A stretch of 6,714 nt of DNA from Pseudomonadota bacterium (GTDB lineage: Bacteria; Pseudomonadota; Alphaproteobacteria; Acetobacterales; Acetobacteraceae): NCBI GenBank assembly GCA_021805485.1, contig JAJZFF010000050.1, forward strand, positions 1-6,714. The letters run 5' to 3'. Below, in pieces: positions 1 through 5,850 of the stretch (positions are counted from its first letter, which is position 1; the number at the start of each line of letters is the position of its first letter). The notes below the pieces were generated by a model that saw only the letters and a program-made list of their open reading frames with translations, was not told the origin of the DNA and made no database searches. Both the position numbers and the translations under genes were made by a program.

Positions 1-702
1 GGCGAGCGGGTTCTGGAAATCGGCTGTGGCACGGGGACCACTACGTTGCGGCTCGCCGGGCTGGTCGGTGAGGGCGGGCATGTCACCGCCGTCGATGTCT
101 CCCGCCCGATGCTGGAGGCGGCGCGCGCCCGGCTCGCCGGCCTGGCGCAGGTGACGCTGATGGAGGCGGATGCCGCCTTCGCGACCTTCGCCGCGCCGTT
201 CGACCTCGTCACCTCCCGTTTCGGCGTGATGTTCTTCGAGGACCCGGCGGCCGCCTTCGCCAATCTGCGCGCGTCACTGGTGCCGGGCGGGCGCCTCGTC
301 TGCGCCGCCTGGGCGCCGATCGCCGACAATCCGCATTGGTCGGTGCCGCTCGAGATCACCGTGGCACGGCTCGGCCCGCCAAAGCCGCGGCGGCCGCACG
401 CGCCGGGCCCCCTGGCCTTCGCCGACCGCGACCATGTGCGGGCGGTGCTGACGCAGGCGGGCTTTTCCGGGATCGCCATCGAGCCCGAGCGTGTCATGCT
501 GTCCGGGCGGTCGCTCGACGACGAGGCCGAGATGGCGGGGACGATGGGCCCGGCCGGCGCGCTGATCGACGAGAAGGAGGCCGATGCCGCGACGCGCGCG
601 GCGCTGCGGGCCGCCTTCCGCGAAGCTCTCCCTGGCTATGCCGATGCCGATGCCCGGCTGCCGGCGACAATCCACATGATCACGGCGCGCAACCCGGCCT
701 GA
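1..702 (+). CDS. Class I SAM-dependent methyltransferase, 5' end cut off by window edge
   Basis: The reading frame is open from base 1, so the start codon lies outside the window and about 233 residues are visible. The first visible residues, near GERVLEIGCGTGTTT, are the glycine-rich SAM-binding loop (motif I). The next strand, VTAVDVSRPMLEAARARL at roughly residues 30-47, carries the acidic residue that normally binds the SAM ribose. FDLVTSRFGVMFFEDP (about 65-80) and LVPGGRLVCAAWAP (about 93-106) match the later strands of a Rossmann-fold methyltransferase of the UbiE / Methyltransf_11-25 type. The missing N-terminus is probably a few tens of residues. The substrate cannot be told from the sequence, and the family includes quinone, small-molecule and natural-product methyltransferases. 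The protein appears cytosolic, with no membrane segment. It ends TGA at 700-702, only 9 bp from the stop of the convergent small gene. A start at TTG 46 would destroy motif I, so it is not used here. Confidence 0.88.
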   Translation, partial: GERVLEIGCGTGTTTLRLAGLVGEGGHVTAVDVSRPMLEAARARLAGLAQVTLMEADAAFATFAAPFDLVTSRFGVMFFEDPAAAFANLRASLVPGGRLVCAAWAPIADNPHWSVPLEITVARLGPPKPRRPHAPGPLAFADRDHVRAVLTQAGFSGIAIEPERVMLSGRSLDDEAEMAGTMGPAGALIDEKEADAATRAALRAAFREALPGYADADARLPATIHMITARNPA

Positions 703-711
703 TCCGTCTGG

Positions 712-1017
712 TCACTGCAGCGCCGCCTCGGCGTGGCGGACCGCCGCAAGCGGGTCGGCGGCGCGGCCGACGACGCGCCCGCCGATCAGCACGAGCCAGT
801 CGCCATCGGCGGGCGGCCGGGGCAGCAGGCGGATCAGCCGCGCCTCGTCATCCAGCGCCACGGCATGAAACCGGCCACGCGCGGTCGTCATCGGACCGTC
901 CAAATGAATGACGCGGGCAACTGCGTTGCCCGCGTCATCGAGTCCCAGCCATTCACGGGCGCGCGCGCCGGTCTCGGTCAGGAAGCTGTCGCGGCCGCGC
1001 ACCCAGCGAAGCCGCAT
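712..1017 (-). CDS. Conserved-looking small hypothetical protein (101 aa) downstream of fusA
   Basis: I do not recognise this family. The ATG at 1017 is preceded by GGAG with 8 nt spacing (1026-1029), a good ribosome binding site, and the gene ends TGA at 712-714. The 101-residue product is basic and Arg-rich at its N-terminus (MRLRWVRGRDSFL). It then looks like a small alpha/beta or beta-rich fold: LGLDDAGNAVARVIHLDGPM (25-44), FHAVALDDEARLIRLLP (50-66), DWLVLIGGRVVGRAADP (73-89) and a final Ala-rich helix. It has no signal peptide, membrane helix, cysteine cluster or catalytic motif that I can name. It starts 36 bp after the fusA stop on the same strand with no clear terminator between, so read-through from fusA is likely. 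A perfect 13-bp inverted repeat lies inside it, at codons 27-37. The good RBS and the alternating beta-strand character argue that it is a real gene; its function is unknown. Confidence 0.7.
   Translation of the reverse strand: MRLRWVRGRDSFLTETGARAREWLGLDDAGNAVARVIHLDGPMTTARGRFHAVALDDEARLIRLLPRPPADGDWLVLIGGRVVGRAADPLAAVRHAEAALQ
908..938. repeat. Perfect 13-bp inverted repeat (strong hairpin) inside the small gene
   Basis: ATGACGCGGGCAA (908-920) is followed by a 5-nt loop CTGCG (921-925) and its exact reverse complement (926-938). The hairpin lies within codons 27-37 of the 101-aa gene and about 116 nt beyond the fusA stop codon. Read on the fusA strand, it is followed by a slightly T-rich stretch (TCATTTGG) but not by a true U-tract. 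It could be an RNA stem acting as an attenuator, partial terminator or RNase III site, or simply a palindrome tolerated by the protein. The structure is seen directly; the role is inference. Confidence 0.6.
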
Positions 1018-1053
1018 TGCATCAGCTCCGCCAGGCCGGCGGGCGCCGCACCA

Positions 1054-3141
1054 TCAGGCGCTCTTGGTCATGATCTCGTCGGCGATGTTGCGCGGCACGG
1101 GATCGTAGTGGTGGAACTGCATGGTGAAGGAGGCGCGGCCCTTGGTCATCGAACGCAGGTTCGAGATGTAGCCGAACATTTCCTTCAGCGGCACCTGGGC
1201 ACGGACGATCACGGTCGAACCGGAGCTTTCCTGGTTCTGGATCATGCCGCGCCGGCGGTTGAGGTCGCCCACCACGTCACCGACATGGTCCTGCGGCGTG
1301 GTGATCTCCACATCCATGATCGGCTCGAGGATGACCGGGCCGGCCTTCTTCATGCCTTCGCGGAAGCAGGCCTTGGCGGCGATTTCAAAGGCCAGCGCCG
1401 AGGAGTCGACGTCGTGGTACTTGCCGTCGACCAGCGTGTACTTGAAGTCGACGGTCGGGAAGCCGGCGAGCACGCCGGTGTCGGCCTGCACCTTGATGCC
1501 CTTTTCCACCGCCGGGATGTATTCCTTCGGCACGGAGCCGCCGACCACCTTGTTCTCGAACAGGATGCCCTCGTTGCGCTCCTGCGGTTCGAAGATGATC
1601 TTGACCTCGGCGAACTGGCCCGAGCCACCCGACTGCTTCTTGTGGGTGTAGGTCTCGGTGTGCTCGCGGCTGATCGTCTCGCGATAGGCTACCTGCGGCG
1701 CGCCGACATTGGCCTCGACGCCGTATTCACGCCGCAGCCGGTCGATGATGATGTCGAGATGCAGTTCGCCCATGCCGGAGAGGATGGTCTGGCCGGTTTC
1801 CTGGTCCGTCTTGAGGCGCAGGGAGGGATCCTCGCCGGCGAGCTTCTGCAGCGCCAGAGTCATCTTCTCGACGGCTTCCTTGGTCTTCGGCTCGACCGAG
1901 ATGTCGATGACCGGCACCGGGAAGGCCATGCGCTCCAGCACCACAGGGTCTTCCGACGAGGCCAGCGTGTCACCCGTGCCGGTGTCCTTCAGCCCGACGA
2001 AGGCGGCGATGTCGCCGGCGTGGACTTCCTTGACCTCCTCGCGCTTGTCGGCGTGCATCTGGAACATGCGGCCGACGCGTTCCTTGTGGCCCTTGGTGGT
2101 GTTGAGCACCGTGTCGCCCGAGCGCAGCGTGCCGGCATAGACGCGCACGAAGGTGAGCGTGCCGTATTTGTCGTTGATGATCTTGAAGGCGAGGCCGGCG
2201 AAGGGTGCGTCCGGGTTGGCCGGGATCACGCGGCGGTTGGCCGAGGGGTCTTCCTCCTCGCCTTCCGGCGGGGCGACCTTGATGCCCTCGATGTCGACCG
2301 GGCTCGGCAGATAGTCGAGCACGGCGTCGAGCAGCGGCTGAACGCCCTTGTTCTTGAAGGCGGTGCCGCACAGCACCGGGCGAAACGCGCCCGAGATCGT
2401 GCCGGTCTTGATCGCGCGCTTCAGCGTCTCGATCGCGACGTCGCCCTTCTCGAAATATTCTTCCATGCCCGCGTCGTCGACCGAAAGCGCCGTGTCGAGC
2501 AGGTTCTGGCGGTGTTCCTTGGCCTTCTCCAGCAGGTCGGCCGGGATTTCCTCGTCGTGGAACTTCGCGCCGAGTTCGCCGCCTTCCCACACGATGGCCT
2601 TCATCTCGACCAGGTCGACCACGCCGATGAACTGGTCCTCGATTCCGATCGGTAGTTGCAGCGGCAGGGCAACGATATCCAGCTTCTCCTTCAGCGTGTC
2701 GAACGCGCGGTAGAAGTCGGCGCCGGTGCGGTCGAGCTTGTTGATGAAGATGATGCGCGGCACGTTGTAGCGGTCGGCCAGGCGCCAGTTGGTCTCGGAC
2801 TGCGGCTGCACGCCGGCCACGCCCTCGATGATGAACACCGCGCCATCGAGCACGCGCAGCGAGCGGTTCACCTCGATGTTGAAATCGATGTGGCCCGGCG
2901 TGTCGATGATGTTGATGCGATGGTCTTTCCACTCGCAGGTGACGGCGGCGGAGGTGATGGTGATGCCGCGCTCACGCTCCTGATCCATGTAGTCGGTCGT
3001 CGTGTTGCCGTCATGCACCTCGCCGATCTTGTGCGACACGCCGGTGTAATACAGGATCCGTTCCGTGGTCGTGGTCTTGCCCGCGTCGATATGCGCGGTG
3101 ATGCCGATATTCCGGATCTTGGCGAGCGAGGTGCCGGACAT
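1054..3141 (-). CDS. fusA: Translation elongation factor G (EF-G)
   Basis: EF-G is the ribosomal translocase GTPase; it moves tRNA and mRNA after peptide transfer and helps recycle ribosomes with RRF. The 695-residue length is normal. GTPase motifs: G1 AHIDAGKT (16-23), switch [14 protein letters not shown] (50-62), G3 DTPGH (80-84), G4 NKLD (134-137) and a G5-like GTA at 259-261, where GSA is usual. Domain II spans about 313-400. Domain III has GMGELHLDI (456-464). Domain IV begins near YRETI (486-490), with the tip loop [11 protein letters not shown] (500-510). Domain V starts near EPIMDVEI (606). All catalytic residues are present, including His84. The ATG at 3141 has GGAGAG five nt upstream (3147-3152). 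No rpsL, rpsG or tuf flanks it in this window, so the gene appears detached from the usual str operon. Switch I reads [10 protein letters not shown], where many alphaproteobacteria have TATMDWMEQE, so a second EF-G copy in the genome is possible. The family assignment is certain. Confidence 0.97.
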   Translation of the reverse strand: MSGTSLAKIRNIGITAHIDAGKTTTTERILYYTGVSHKIGEVHDGNTTTDYMDQERERGITITSAAVTCEWKDHRINIIDTPGHIDFNIEVNRSLRVLDGAVFIIEGVAGVQPQSETNWRLADRYNVPRIIFINKLDRTGADFYRAFDTLKEKLDIVALPLQLPIGIEDQFIGVVDLVEMKAIVWEGGELGAKFHDEEIPADLLEKAKEHRQNLLDTALSVDDAGMEEYFEKGDVAIETLKRAIKTGTISGAFRPVLCGTAFKNKGVQPLLDAVLDYLPSPVDIEGIKVAPPEGEEEDPSANRRVIPANPDAPFAGLAFKIINDKYGTLTFVRVYAGTLRSGDTVLNTTKGHKERVGRMFQMHADKREEVKEVHAGDIAAFVGLKDTGTGDTLASSEDPVVLERMAFPVPVIDISVEPKTKEAVEKMTLALQKLAGEDPSLRLKTDQETGQTILSGMGELHLDIIIDRLRREYGVEANVGAPQVAYRETISREHTETYTHKKQSGGSGQFAEVKIIFEPQERNEGILFENKVVGGSVPKEYIPAVEKGIKVQADTGVLAGFPTVDFKYTLVDGKYHDVDSSALAFEIAAKACFREGMKKAGPVILEPIMDVEITTPQDHVGDVVGDLNRRRGMIQNQESSGSTVIVRAQVPLKEMFGYISNLRSMTKGRASFTMQFHHYDPVPRNIADEIMTKSA

Positions 3142-3146
3142 GCAGT

Positions 3147-3152
3147 CTCTCC
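3147..3152 (-). promoter_or_regulatory. fusA ribosome binding site
   Basis: Read on the minus strand, GGAGAG lies 5 nt before the fusA ATG. This is a strong Shine-Dalgarno match and fixes the start at 3141. The EF-G N-terminus ([19 protein letters not shown]) also has its normal length from this start. Confidence 0.7.
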
Positions 3153-3169
3153 AGGGTGGGCTGTGCAGG

Positions 3170-3190
3170 GTTCAGTGAACAGCGATTACA
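3170..3190 (-). promoter_or_regulatory. Possible fusA promoter -10 element with an overlapping 11-bp palindrome
   Basis: On the minus strand, TGTAAT (3185-3190) matches the -10 consensus at five of six positions and would place the transcript start near 3178, giving a leader of about 37 nt. I see no convincing -35 element at the right distance. The adjacent GTTCACTGAAC (3170-3180) is a perfect dyad with 5-bp arms that would straddle the start point and could be an operator. A dyad this short is close to what chance gives in a region of this size, so this call is tentative. Confidence 0.2.
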
Positions 3191-3352
3191 ACGAAAAACG
3201 GGCGCGACCGCCGGTGAGTGCCCCGGCAATCCACCCGATTACGACCGGCTTTCGACCAATCTTCGCCCGCATAATGGCAAGGCGGGCCGCATTTTGCAAC
3301 CCGGCGGCGGTTTTTCCTTTCGCACGCGGCGAATTCGCGCTAGCCATTCGCC

Positions 3353-3643
3353 ATGGGACAACCTGCCGCACGCCTGACCGACATGCATGTCTGCCCGATG
3401 GTGGACGTGCTTGTGCCCCATGTCGGCGGGCCGATCATTGGCCCCGGCGCACCCACCGTGCTGATCGGCGGCATGCCGGCCGCGCGGGTGGGCGACATGG
3501 CGGTTTGCGTGGGCCCCCCCGACTCGGTGATCGTCGGCGCGTTCACCGTGCTGATCGGCGGCCAGCCCGCGGCGCGGATGGGCGATTCCACCGCGCACGG
3601 CGGCACCATCATTCTCGGCATGCCGACAGTCCTGATCGGCTGA
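3353..3643 (+). CDS. Stand-alone PAAR-repeat protein (injection-machine spike tip)
   Basis: PAAR proteins form a small cone that sharpens the VgrG spike of type VI secretion systems (and related contractile injection machines) and often binds zinc at its tip. This 96-residue protein contains PAAR-type strings at residues 4-7, 42-45 and 72-75. The unit TVLIGGxPAARxGD occurs at 35-48 and again at 65-78, exactly 30 residues apart, and a third, cut-off TVLIG ends the protein at 92-96. His12, Cys14, His23, Cys52 and His82 are candidate metal ligands; the known three-His one-Cys pattern makes His12, Cys52 and His82 the likeliest, but this is inference. There is no signal peptide, transmembrane segment or C-terminal toxin extension, so it is a plain tip and not an evolved effector. 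An in-frame TAG at 3341-3343 makes the ATG at 3353 the only reasonable start, yet there is no good Shine-Dalgarno. No T6SS gene adjoins it, so its partner must be encoded elsewhere. Confidence 0.9.
   Translation: MGQPAARLTDMHVCPMVDVLVPHVGGPIIGPGAPTVLIGGMPAARVGDMAVCVGPPDSVIVGAFTVLIGGQPAARMGDSTAHGGTIILGMPTVLIG
3454..3598 (+). repeat. 90-bp-period internal repeat within the PAAR gene
   Basis: The 19-mer CACCGTGCTGATCGGCGGC occurs exactly at 3454-3472 and again at 3544-3562, a spacing of 90 bp (30 codons). Similarity continues through the PAAR and GD codons after each copy. This is the coding-level trace of the repeated PAAR structural unit and indicates internal duplication in the family; the near-identical DNA may also reflect a narrow codon choice. 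Confidence 0.75.
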
Positions 3644-3650
3644 GAGGCGC

Positions 3651-3668
3651 CGCGCCCGTCAGGGCGCG
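3651..3668. terminator. Hairpin between convergent PAAR and carboxypeptidase genes
   Basis: CGCGCCC (3651-3657), loop GTCA, then GGGCGCG (3662-3668) form a perfect 7-bp GC stem. It sits in the 46-bp gap between the two convergent stop codons, where a bidirectional terminator is expected. Neither side has a proper U-tract; the rightward side has only CTGTATTGTA. It is therefore a probable but not classical intrinsic terminator. Confidence 0.45.
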
Positions 3669-3689
3669 ACCTGTATTGTAGCGTAGCCG

Positions 3690-4922
3690 TCAGAGCGCGG
3701 CTTTCAGCTTCCTCATCATCCTTGTGACGAATCCGGCCGGCGGGTCATCCGCGAGGGCGACGGCGGGAACGGTCGCCAGGGTCTTGCCGCCGGCGCTGAC
3801 GGTGATCGTGCCGACCGTCTGCCCGCGATGCACGCCGGCCGCCGGCGGCGGGTCCAGCGCCACGGAGGTCTTCAGGGTCTTCGCGGCAAGAGCCGGGATC
3901 GTCATCGTGATGCTGTGCGCCGGGCCGACCGCCACCGTGGTCGTGCGGTAGAGCGGCGCCTTCAGCGTGCCCGCCGGCTGGCCGGCAACCGCGACCTTGG
4001 AATTGGCGTAGAACTGGTAGCCGTAATCCAGAAGGGCCTCGATATCGTGGGTGCTGACGGTCCAGCTCGGTCCGCCGAGAACCACGGCGATGAGGCGGCG
4101 GCCGTTGCGCAGGGCAGTGGCGTCGATGCAGTGCCCGGCTTCCTTGGTGCGGCCGGTCTTGAGCCCGTCCACCGTCGGGTCATGAAACAGCACCGGGTTC
4201 CAGCTTCGCTGGCGGATCTTGTCGAAGGTGAAGTGCTTCTTGACCGAAATCTTCAGGAACTGCGGATAGGTACGGACGATGTCGCGCGACAGTTTTGCAA
4301 CGTCCATCGCCGTGGTGCGCAGGTCCGGGTTCGGCAGGCCGTCCACGTTCGTGTAGTGGGTCGACTTCAGGCCAAGCGCCTTGGCTTCATGGTTCATCAG
4401 CCCGACGAAACCGCTCCGGCTGCCGGCCACCGCCTGGGCGAGCGCCACGGCCGCGTCGTTGCCCGAGTCGATGATCAGTCCATGCAGCAACTGGTCCACC
4501 GTGACCGTCATTCCTGGCGAGATGAACATGCGCGAGCCGCCCGTGTGCCAGGCCGAGACGCTGACCGGCACGGTCTGGTCCATCTTAAGCGAGCCGTGGG
4601 CCACCGCCTGGTAGGCGAGATAGGCGGTCATCAGCTTGGTCAGGCTGGCGGGCGGCCAGGGCTGGTCGGGTGCCTTGGCGGCGATCACCGCACCTGTATC
4701 GGCGTCCATCAGCACATAGGCGGCCTGCTGCGGCAGGGTGGGCGGCATCGGCACGCCGGGAATGGCGAGCGGCGCCACTGGCGCAGGGCCCGCGTCCTGC
4801 GGCGCGGTAGCCGCGGCAGCGGTTGCGTGAGCCGCGCCCTTGCCCGGCGCGGGCGTGCGCGCGGCGGCATAGGACGTGGCGGTGAACAGGGCGAGGGTGA
4901 GGAGTGAAAGGCGGCGCTTCAT
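3690..4922 (-). CDS. D-alanyl-D-alanine carboxypeptidase (peptidase S11, PBP5/6-like)
   Basis: This periplasmic, low-molecular-weight penicillin-binding protein removes the terminal D-Ala from peptidoglycan pentapeptides, which limits cross-linking. With the start at 4922 it has 410 residues. The order is: signal peptide MKRRLSLLTLALFTATSYAAA (1-21); an Ala/Pro-rich linker (about 22-60); the catalytic domain with SLTK (Ser93 nucleophile, Lys96), SGN (153-155) and KTG (255-257); a C-terminal beta-rich domain (about 320-395); and an end, GFVTRMMRKLKAAL, that looks like the amphipathic helix anchoring PBP5-type enzymes to the inner membrane. All three active-site motifs are intact. Upstream in-frame ATGs at 4949 and 4961 would add 9 or 13 residues before the signal peptide. 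I prefer 4922 because it gives a compact n-region and because a possible -10 element overlaps the 4961 ATG, although the RBS before 4922 is weak. It is divergent from lepB. The family is sure; which paralogue (dacA, dacC or dacF type) is not. Confidence 0.93.
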   Translation of the reverse strand: MKRRLSLLTLALFTATSYAAARTPAPGKGAAHATAAAATAPQDAGPAPVAPLAIPGVPMPPTLPQQAAYVLMDADTGAVIAAKAPDQPWPPASLTKLMTAYLAYQAVAHGSLKMDQTVPVSVSAWHTGGSRMFISPGMTVTVDQLLHGLIIDSGNDAAVALAQAVAGSRSGFVGLMNHEAKALGLKSTHYTNVDGLPNPDLRTTAMDVAKLSRDIVRTYPQFLKISVKKHFTFDKIRQRSWNPVLFHDPTVDGLKTGRTKEAGHCIDATALRNGRRLIAVVLGGPSWTVSTHDIEALLDYGYQFYANSKVAVAGQPAGTLKAPLYRTTTVAVGPAHSITMTIPALAAKTLKTSVALDPPPAAGVHRGQTVGTITVSAGGKTLATVPAVALADDPPAGFVTRMMRKLKAAL

Positions 4923-4956
4923 GGCGGCGGAAGTCCGGACTGTTGGCATGGCGAGA

Positions 4957-4985
4957 GGCATACAATCGCCCCCGTGCCGTGGCAA
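4957..4985 (-). promoter_or_regulatory. Candidate promoter for the D-Ala-D-Ala carboxypeptidase gene
   Basis: On the minus strand, TTGCCA (4980-4985; five of six with the -35 consensus) lies 17 nt from TATGCC (4957-4962; three of six with the -10 consensus). The predicted transcript would start near 4950, upstream of the ATG at 4922. If real, it rules out the ATG at 4961, which lies in the -10 element. Confidence 0.33.
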
Positions 4986-5032
4986 ATCGCGAGGCCGTGC
5001 ATCGCGTTCACGGTGGTGTTTCGCCGCACTTC

Positions 5033-5062
5033 CTTGACTTCGTGCCCCCCGCACGGTTTGAA
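5033..5062 (+). promoter_or_regulatory. Candidate promoter for the lepB-rnc-era operon
   Basis: CTTGACTT at 5033-5040 is a very good match to the CTTGAC form of the -35 element common in alphaproteobacteria. At a 17-18 nt spacing, TTTGAA (5057-5062) is a poor -10. The position, about 30-50 bp before the lepB ATG, is right for an operon promoter, and no other candidate in this gap looks better. Confidence 0.35.
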
Positions 5063-5091
5063 GCGGACGGACAACACAAGAACGGGCGGAC

Positions 5092-5850
5092 ATGGCGCAG
5101 ACGAAGGACTCGGTAGCAGGCTCGATCAAGGAATGGGTAGTCACGCTCGTCTATGTCGTGGTGATCGCCGTCTTCATCCGCTCATTCCTGTTCGAACCCT
5201 TCTTCATCCCCTCGGGCAGCCTGACGCCGACGCTGCTGCCTGGCGATTTCGTGCTCGTGACCAAGTGGAACTACGGCTATTCACGCTGGTCGTTCCCGTT
5301 CGGCGAGCCGGATTTCAAGGGGCGGATCTTCGGCTCGCTGCCGAAACAGGGGCAGATCGCGGTGTTCGCGCTGCCGCGCGATCCGTCGATCGACTATATC
5401 AAGCGGGTGATCGGCGAACCTGGCGACACGGTCCAGGTGACCGACGGCCAGCTCTACATCAACGGGCGCGAGGCGCCACGCACCCCGGCCGGCACCTATG
5501 TCGAGACGCCGCTCGACTCGGGCGAGGGCGTGCCGATCAAGGTGCGGCTCTATCGCGAGCACCTGCCGGATGGCGTGACCCATCTGATCGCCAAGGCAAC
5601 CAACCAGGGCTTCGCCAACAACACGCCGGTCTATCACGTGCCGCCCGACCACCTGTTCATGATGGGCGACAACCGCGATTTCTCGGAAGACTCGCGCTAT
5701 CTTGATGCCGTGGGCTACGTGCCGCTGGCGAATTTCGTCGGCCGGGCGCGGATCGTCTGGTTCTCCATCCGGCTCGACCATCCCTGGTGGGAATTTTGGT
5801 ACTGGCCGGTCGACATCCGCTGGGACCGGCTGTTCACGGTCATCCATTGA
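5092..5850 (+). CDS. lepB: Signal peptidase I
   Basis: LepB is the inner-membrane serine-lysine protease that cuts signal peptides from exported preproteins on the periplasmic face. The 252-residue protein has one clear N-terminal membrane segment (about 15-33, WVVTLVYVVVIAVFI) followed directly by box B, IPSGSLTPTLLPGD (39-52), with catalytic Ser43. Box D, YIKRVIGEPGD (102-112), supplies the general base Lys104, and box E, GDNRDFSEDSR (192-202), is intact. The residue after the catalytic Ser is Leu44; Met is nearly universal there. A single N-terminal membrane segment and the short length fit alphaproteobacterial LepB, whereas the E. coli enzyme has two. The ATG at 5092 follows GGGCGGA, a fair RBS. 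It is the first gene of a compact operon: its stop overlaps the rnc start by 4 nt. The nearby carboxypeptidase gene is divergent and separately transcribed. Confidence 0.96.
   Translation: MAQTKDSVAGSIKEWVVTLVYVVVIAVFIRSFLFEPFFIPSGSLTPTLLPGDFVLVTKWNYGYSRWSFPFGEPDFKGRIFGSLPKQGQIAVFALPRDPSIDYIKRVIGEPGDTVQVTDGQLYINGREAPRTPAGTYVETPLDSGEGVPIKVRLYREHLPDGVTHLIAKATNQGFANNTPVYHVPPDHLFMMGDNRDFSEDSRYLDAVGYVPLANFVGRARIVWFSIRLDHPWWEFWYWPVDIRWDRLFTVIH

Larger units (their letters stand above)
3142..3352. other. Divergent intergenic region between fusA and the PAAR gene
   Basis: This 211-bp non-coding stretch must hold the fusA promoter and whatever drives the PAAR gene. It is visibly less GC-rich than the flanking genes and has short A or T runs (near 3193 and 3310). 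It contains the dyads GTTCAGTGAAC (3170-3180) and GCGAATTCGC (3329-3338). CATAAT at 3270-3275 resembles a rightward -10, but no acceptable -35 is found 16-18 nt upstream. I see no RNA gene or riboswitch here. Confidence 0.5.

Noticed and set aside
336..911. Open frame overlapping the methyltransferase and running to 911
   Set aside because: Ala/Arg-rich out-of-frame reading of a clear methyltransferase, and it runs antisense into the small minus-strand gene.
1018..1053. Terminator directly after fusA
   Set aside because: The 36-bp gap is GC-rich, but I can form no convincing stem with a U-tract, so read-through into the small gene is more likely.
733..2655. A 640-codon open frame on the plus strand, antisense to fusA and the small gene
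   Set aside because: It is a shadow frame of the GC-rich fusA gene. Its translation is rich in His, Asp, Arg and Val with no domain, and EF-G on the other strand is certain.
1970..2932. A 320-codon Arg/His-rich open frame on the same strand as fusA
   Set aside because: Frame-shifted reading of EF-G; low-complexity Arg-rich product with no independent start site or motif.
3250..3275. Possible rightward promoter for the PAAR gene (CATAAT at 3270-3275)
   Set aside because: The only -35-like string upstream (TTCGAC at 3251-3256) is about 13 nt away, which is too close.
3286..3317. Possible terminator before the PAAR gene (GC-rich dyad followed by a T run near 3310)
   Set aside because: The best stem I can draw is about 5 bp with a long loop, and there is no upstream plus-strand gene to terminate.
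3828..4907. 359-codon plus-strand frame opposite the carboxypeptidase
   Set aside because: Antisense shadow; all three S11 active-site motifs are intact on the minus strand.
3353..5144. PAAR plus peptidoglycan carboxypeptidase as a T6SS effector cassette
   Set aside because: The two genes converge, the carboxypeptidase has a normal signal peptide and PBP5-like membrane anchor, and there is no immunity or VgrG gene. It is a housekeeping enzyme.
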